Shown here: positions 61,409 through 64,000 of the stretch, piece after piece
How the letters are laid out: each line of letters starts with the position of its first letter
Numbering within the stretch: the stretch's first letter is position 1
Assembly (NCBI GenBank): GCA_033763135.1
Contig: JANRKY010000294.1
Span: 1 to 64,000 of the forward strand
Source of the DNA: DALYLB01 sp033763135
GTDB taxonomy: Bacteria; Acidobacteriota; Blastocatellia; RBC074
Length of the DNA stretch: 64,000 nt
Direction of reading: 5' to 3'
Notes under the pieces: model-generated
The model's database searches: none
What the model was told of the DNA's origin: nothing
The model's input: only the letters and a program-made list of their open reading frames with translations
Position numbers and translations under genes: made by a program

Positions 61409-61642
61409 TGGGCGGTTGGCGGTAGTCGGTTGGCGGTAGCTAGTTGTCGGTAGCCGGTAGCCGGTAGTCGGTAGCCGGTTGTCGGTTGTCGGTTCGTTCG
61501 TCTTCAATTGCGCCTTTTCCGAAATCAAGGCCGGCGCCCCAACGACCTGACCGTCATCGCAACCGGCAACCGGCAACCGGCTACCGACAACTGGCTACTG
61601 ACAACTGGCTACCGACAACCGACAACCGGCTACTGACTACCG
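61409..61642. repeat. Heptad-repeat palindrome (CGGTAGC/CGGTTGT units)
   Basis: The left arm (about 61410-61497) is a tandem series of 7-base units CGGTAGC, CGGTAGT, CGGTTGT and CGGTTGG. The right arm (about 61558-61642) is made of the complementary units GCTACCG, ACAACCG, GCAACCG and ACAACTG. About 60 bases of non-repeat sequence lie between. Same design as 34932-35035 but with other 7-mers. The rest of the 61034-61821 gap holds the nrdJ leader and no supported gene. Confidence 0.88.
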
Positions 61643-61821
61643 AATTGCGCGATTGTCCTGCTTGATGTAATCTGCGGGAGCGGTTGTAGTGCGGCGGAAG
61701 AGATCATTTAAAGCAGTTTTCATGAACATTGACGGGGCGGGATGAGAGTGGGGACGGCGGCGTAGGCGGCCGGAATGCTCTGATCGGGTCCTTGGTCTAT
61801 ATGCAGGCGAGGGGTGGACAT

Positions 61822-62136
61822 ATGACTCCGTGGCTCGTGTTGGTATATGGAATATTGGTGGCGGCCGGGGGCGTGATGGGATACGTCAAGGCGGGCAGTA
61901 TGGCTTCGTTGCTTGCGGGAGGGGGGGCCGGCCTGATTCTGGCGGCGTCGGCCGCGATGATGATGAAGGGGGCCTGGCAGGCGGGATGGTGGATTGCGCT
62001 GGTGACGGCGTTGTTGTTGCTGGGGCGATTTGGGAGCGCGGCGGCGTCGAAGGGATTCAAGATGATGCCGGGCGGGATGGTGATCATTCTAAGCGTGGCG
62101 GTGATAGTTCTCCTGCTTTCGCAGCGGACCCGGTAG
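61822..62136 (+). CDS. TMEM14-family small membrane protein
   Basis: A 104-aa protein with four closely spaced membrane segments (PWLVLVYGILVAAGGVMGYV, SLLAGGGAGLILAASAAMMM, WWIALVTALLLLGRF, GGMVIILSVAVIVLLL), the size and layout of the TMEM14 family. The GYVKAGSMASLLAGG turn is the family hallmark. Eukaryotic members affect haem or lipid transport; bacterial roles are unknown. GAGGGG lies 7 bases before ATG 61822; an in-frame ATG at 61801 is less well placed. The SOD gene follows in the same direction about 105 bases on. Confidence 0.8.
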   Translation: MTPWLVLVYGILVAAGGVMGYVKAGSMASLLAGGGAGLILAASAAMMMKGAWQAGWWIALVTALLLLGRFGSAAASKGFKMMPGGMVIILSVAVIVLLLSQRTR

Positions 62137-62242
62137 GGCTGCGGTCGGGGCGGGAATTCCGCCTGCGGGCGGAGCGATTTTCGGCGAGGGGAGTTTCGCC
62201 TGCGGGCGGAGTCCCAAACATTTTTGAGGAGGCATCAAGCAA

Positions 62243-62866
62243 ATGGCGTATAAGGCACAGACGTTCGATCTGAGCAATCTGAACGGCATCACCGACGGGA
62301 CGTTGGCGATGCATTTCAAGCTGTATGAAGGATATGTGACGAACACGAATCTGCTGAACGAGCAGATTGCGGAGCTTTCGCGCGGGGAGATCACGGCGAA
62401 GGAGATGCCGGTCTATTCCGAGCTGACGCGGCGGCTGGGGTTCGAGTACAACGGGATGGTGCTGCACGAGTGGTATTTCGGCAACATGAAGAACGGCGGC
62501 AGCGGCGATCCGGCGAAGGAGTCGGCGTTCTACAAGGCGGCGGAAGCGAGTTTCGGCAGTTATGAGGCCTGGAAGAAGAGCTTCACGACGGTCGGCAAGA
62601 TGCGCGGCGTGGGTTGGGCGGCGACCTATCAGGATCCGGTCAGCGGTCGTCTTTCGAATCACTGGATCAATCTTCATGAAACAGGCAATGTGGCGGGGTT
62701 CACGCCGGTTCTGATCATGGACGTGTGGGAGCATGCGTTCATTCGGGACTATGCGCCGGCGGAGCGTCCGAAATATATCGAGGCATTCTTCTCGAACATC
62801 AACTGGGATGCCTGCGAGGATCGGTTGACGAAGGGCGCGGCGACGCGGCCGGCCGTGATCGGCTAA
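62243..62866 (+). CDS. Superoxide dismutase, Fe/Mn type
   Basis: A 207-aa cytosolic enzyme that converts superoxide to peroxide and oxygen. The four metal ligands are in place: H24 (AMHFKLYEGYV), H75 (VLHEWYFGN), D160 and H164 (LIMDVWEHAFI). The N-terminal part is shorter and more divergent than in SodA/SodB of enterobacteria, and GGSG at 85-88 replaces the usual glycine-rich stretch. Iron or manganese use cannot be decided here. GAGGAGG precedes the ATG by about 10 bases. CGCCTGCGGGCGGAG occurs twice just upstream (about 62158 and 62203). The gene is followed by a family B palindrome. Confidence 0.93.
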   Translation: MAYKAQTFDLSNLNGITDGTLAMHFKLYEGYVTNTNLLNEQIAELSRGEITAKEMPVYSELTRRLGFEYNGMVLHEWYFGNMKNGGSGDPAKESAFYKAAEASFGSYEAWKKSFTTVGKMRGVGWAATYQDPVSGRLSNHWINLHETGNVAGFTPVLIMDVWEHAFIRDYAPAERPKYIEAFFSNINWDACEDRLTKGAATRPAVIG

Positions 62867-62998
62867 ATCAGAACAAGAAACATTCGGACAGGAGAACTCA
62901 ACCACGGGGGACACGGGGGGCACGGAGCCCCGATAATGATTGTTCCCCGTGCCCCCCGTGGTTGAGTGCCCGTCCGAATGTTTCCTGGTCCGATTTAG
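62864..62998. repeat. Palindromic intergenic repeat, copy 2 (family B)
   Basis: A long inverted repeat starting at the SOD stop codon. The left arm includes ACATTCGGACAGG, CTCAACCACGGGG and CACGGGGGGCACGG; the right arm includes CCGTGCCCCCCGTGGTTGAG, then CGTCCGAATGTTTCCTGG. The arms are about 50-60 bases and nearly perfect. It shares its words and order with 13275-13371. Confidence 0.88.
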
Positions 62999-63026
62999 AT
63001 CCCTTCTCCGTCGACGTCATTGACTG

Positions 63027-63075
63027 GAAAGAAAGAGAGCCCGCCACCTCGACGGTGGCGGGCTCTCTTTCTTTC
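63027..63075. terminator. Bidirectional intrinsic terminator between sod and the protease gene
   Basis: Perfect 22-bp stem: GAAAGAAAGAGAGCCCGCCA CC (63027-63048) with its reverse complement (63054-63075) and a 5-base loop. The outer A/T-rich part supplies a pyrimidine-rich run in both directions. It lies 25 bases after the stop of the minus-strand protease gene. Confidence 0.85.
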
Positions 63076-63099
63076 GGGCTTTCGGGACCGGCGGAAGGG

Positions 63100-64000
63100 T
63101 TATTCCTGCGCCTGAACGACGAGGAAGCGGGCGCCGGAGGTGTCGCGGACGCGGAGCAGGACCGACTTCTTCTCGCCGAGTTTCTGGAGGGCGCCGTTGA
63201 ATTCGCCGACGTTGGCGACGGGTTGTTTGGCGACCTCTTCGATGACCATGCCGCGGCGGAGGCCGGAGGAGGCGGCAGGGCTTTCAGGATCGACGTCCAT
63301 GATGACGACACCGCGCGTGGCCTCCGGCAGGCGGAGGGCGCGGAGGTTGTCAGCGTTCAGGTTCTCGACGCGAACGCCGGAGAGGAGGCCGGAGGCGGTT
63401 GCGCCTTCGGTCTTTTCCGGGGTTTCGGCGGCGGTTTTGGGACTGATCTCGGCCAGGGTGGCGACCAGATCGCGTTCGCTGCCGTCGCGAAAGACCTTGA
63501 ATTTGACGCTCGTGCCGGGGGCGGTCTGCGAGGCCATGTTCCGAAGCTGGGAGTTGTCCTGGATGCGCTGTCCCTGAAATTCGGTGATGATGTCGCCGGG
63601 TTTGACGCCGGCCTTGTCGGCAGGGTCGCCCTTGGTGACATCCTGGACGAAGGCGCCGGCCGTTCCCTTATAGCCGAACTGTTCGGCATATTCCGGCAGC
63701 ACGGGGCCGACGATGACGCCGAGCTTGCCCCGACGGACCTTGCCGCCGCGCAGCAGCTGATCCATGACGTTGCGGGCCTGGTTGGTCGGGATGGCGAAGC
63801 CGATGCCGATGTTGCCGCCCGCGCCGCCGGCGAGGATCTGGGAGGGAATGCCGACCAGTTCGCCGCGCAGATTGACGAGGGCACCGCCCGAGTTGCCCCG
63901 GTTGATGGCCGCGTCGGTCTGGAGGAAATCCTCATACGGCTGCTGATTGAGGTCTCCGCTGCGATTGGTCGAGCGTCCCTTGGCGCTGATGATTCCCATC
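63100..64000 (-). CDS. DegP/HtrA-family serine protease, N-terminal part outside the window
   Basis: The last 300 residues of an S1C envelope protease/chaperone. The nucleophile motif GNSGGAL is visible (serine codon near 63889) after LQTDAAINR, followed by FAIPTNQARNVMDQLLRGGK. Two PDZ domains follow (about visible residues 91-185, with GAFVQDVTKGDPADKAGVKP, and 205-290, with GVVIMDVDPESPAASSGLRR). The catalytic His and Asp and the signal peptide lie to the right of the window. It degrades or refolds damaged envelope proteins. The gene ends just before a strong terminator. Confidence 0.93.
   Translation of the reverse strand, partial: MGIISAKGRSTNRSGDLNQQPYEDFLQTDAAINRGNSGGALVNLRGELVGIPSQILAGGAGGNIGIGFAIPTNQARNVMDQLLRGGKVRRGKLGVIVGPVLPEYAEQFGYKGTAGAFVQDVTKGDPADKAGVKPGDIITEFQGQRIQDNSQLRNMASQTAPGTSVKFKVFRDGSERDLVATLAEISPKTAAETPEKTEGATASGLLSGVRVENLNADNLRALRLPEATRGVVIMDVDPESPAASSGLRRGMVIEEVAKQPVANVGEFNGALQKLGEKKSVLLRVRDTSGARFLVVQAQE

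Noticed and set aside
61409..61642. Possible CRISPR array because of regular repeats
   Set aside because: The units are 7 bases in direct tandem without unique spacers, and occur as inverted arms; there are no cas genes.

Overview
The window looks like a piece of an Acidobacteriota chromosome, most likely from a Blastocatellia- or Solibacter-like lineage. This is inferred from gene content: three very large (1166-1325 aa) TonB-receptor-like barrels that each begin with a carboxypeptidase-regulatory beta-sandwich, DUF1501 and DUF1549/DUF1553 proteins, sulfatases, exported beta-lactamase-fold hydrolases and a tricorn-like protease. The DNA is GC-rich, with long meaningless antisense open frames. 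No rRNA, tRNA or CRISPR array was seen.

Layout. 0-0.6 kb: the edge of an IS982-family insertion sequence. 1-5 kb: the first TonB-receptor-like gene. 5.2-5.9 kb: a VapBC-like antitoxin/PIN toxin pair. 6-7 kb: hemB. 7-8.4 kb: two AT-richer secreted proteins of unknown function, next to a 266-bp palindrome. 8.8-17.1 kb (+): a sodium/solute symporter and an exported PIG-L deacetylase in tandem, an exported methyltransferase, an APC permease and a PQQ-type propeller with an EF-hand. 17.4-24.9 kb (-): a compact operon of TonB-receptor-like protein, two sulfatases and a sialidase, probably a sulfated or sialylated glycan utilisation locus. 25-31 kb: two SxxK hydrolases, a phosphotriesterase-like lactonase, a small membrane protein and a fragment of an ECF sigma factor. 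31-42 kb (+): RecQ, an AllA-like protein, a lipoprotein, AtpZ, a tricorn-like protease and a GH35-like glycosidase with an altered acid/base motif. 42-55.6 kb (-): a second catabolic cluster of TonB-receptor-like protein, a GMC oxidoreductase remnant, a beta-helix protein, a quinohaemoprotein, a Tat-exported pyruvyl-transferase-like protein, DUF1549/1553 and DUF1501. 56-64 kb: a DUF2227-type membrane protein, htpX, a structured RNA with its own promoter and terminator, adenosylcobalamin-dependent nrdJ behind an NrdR-type promoter, a TMEM14-like protein, an Fe/Mn superoxide dismutase and the end of a DegP/HtrA protease.

How the parts fit together. The two minus-strand clusters share one logic. 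A giant outer-membrane receptor is followed by exported enzymes that remove sulfate, sialic acid or oxidisable groups from complex polymers. The plus-strand symporter, deacetylase and permease fit uptake of the released products. HtpX, DegP, SOD and NrdJ form a stress and nucleotide-metabolism neighbourhood.

The most unusual features are non-coding. Many intergenic gaps hold long imperfect palindromes belonging to several separate families. The best case is a pair of about 267-bp elements (8453-8718 and 33971-34239) with shared ends and compensatory changes in the central hairpin. The second is an RNA of about 225 nt (58405 down to 58181) with a GGGGAGUAG loop like that of yybP-ykoY manganese riboswitches, an overlapping terminator, and htpX downstream.
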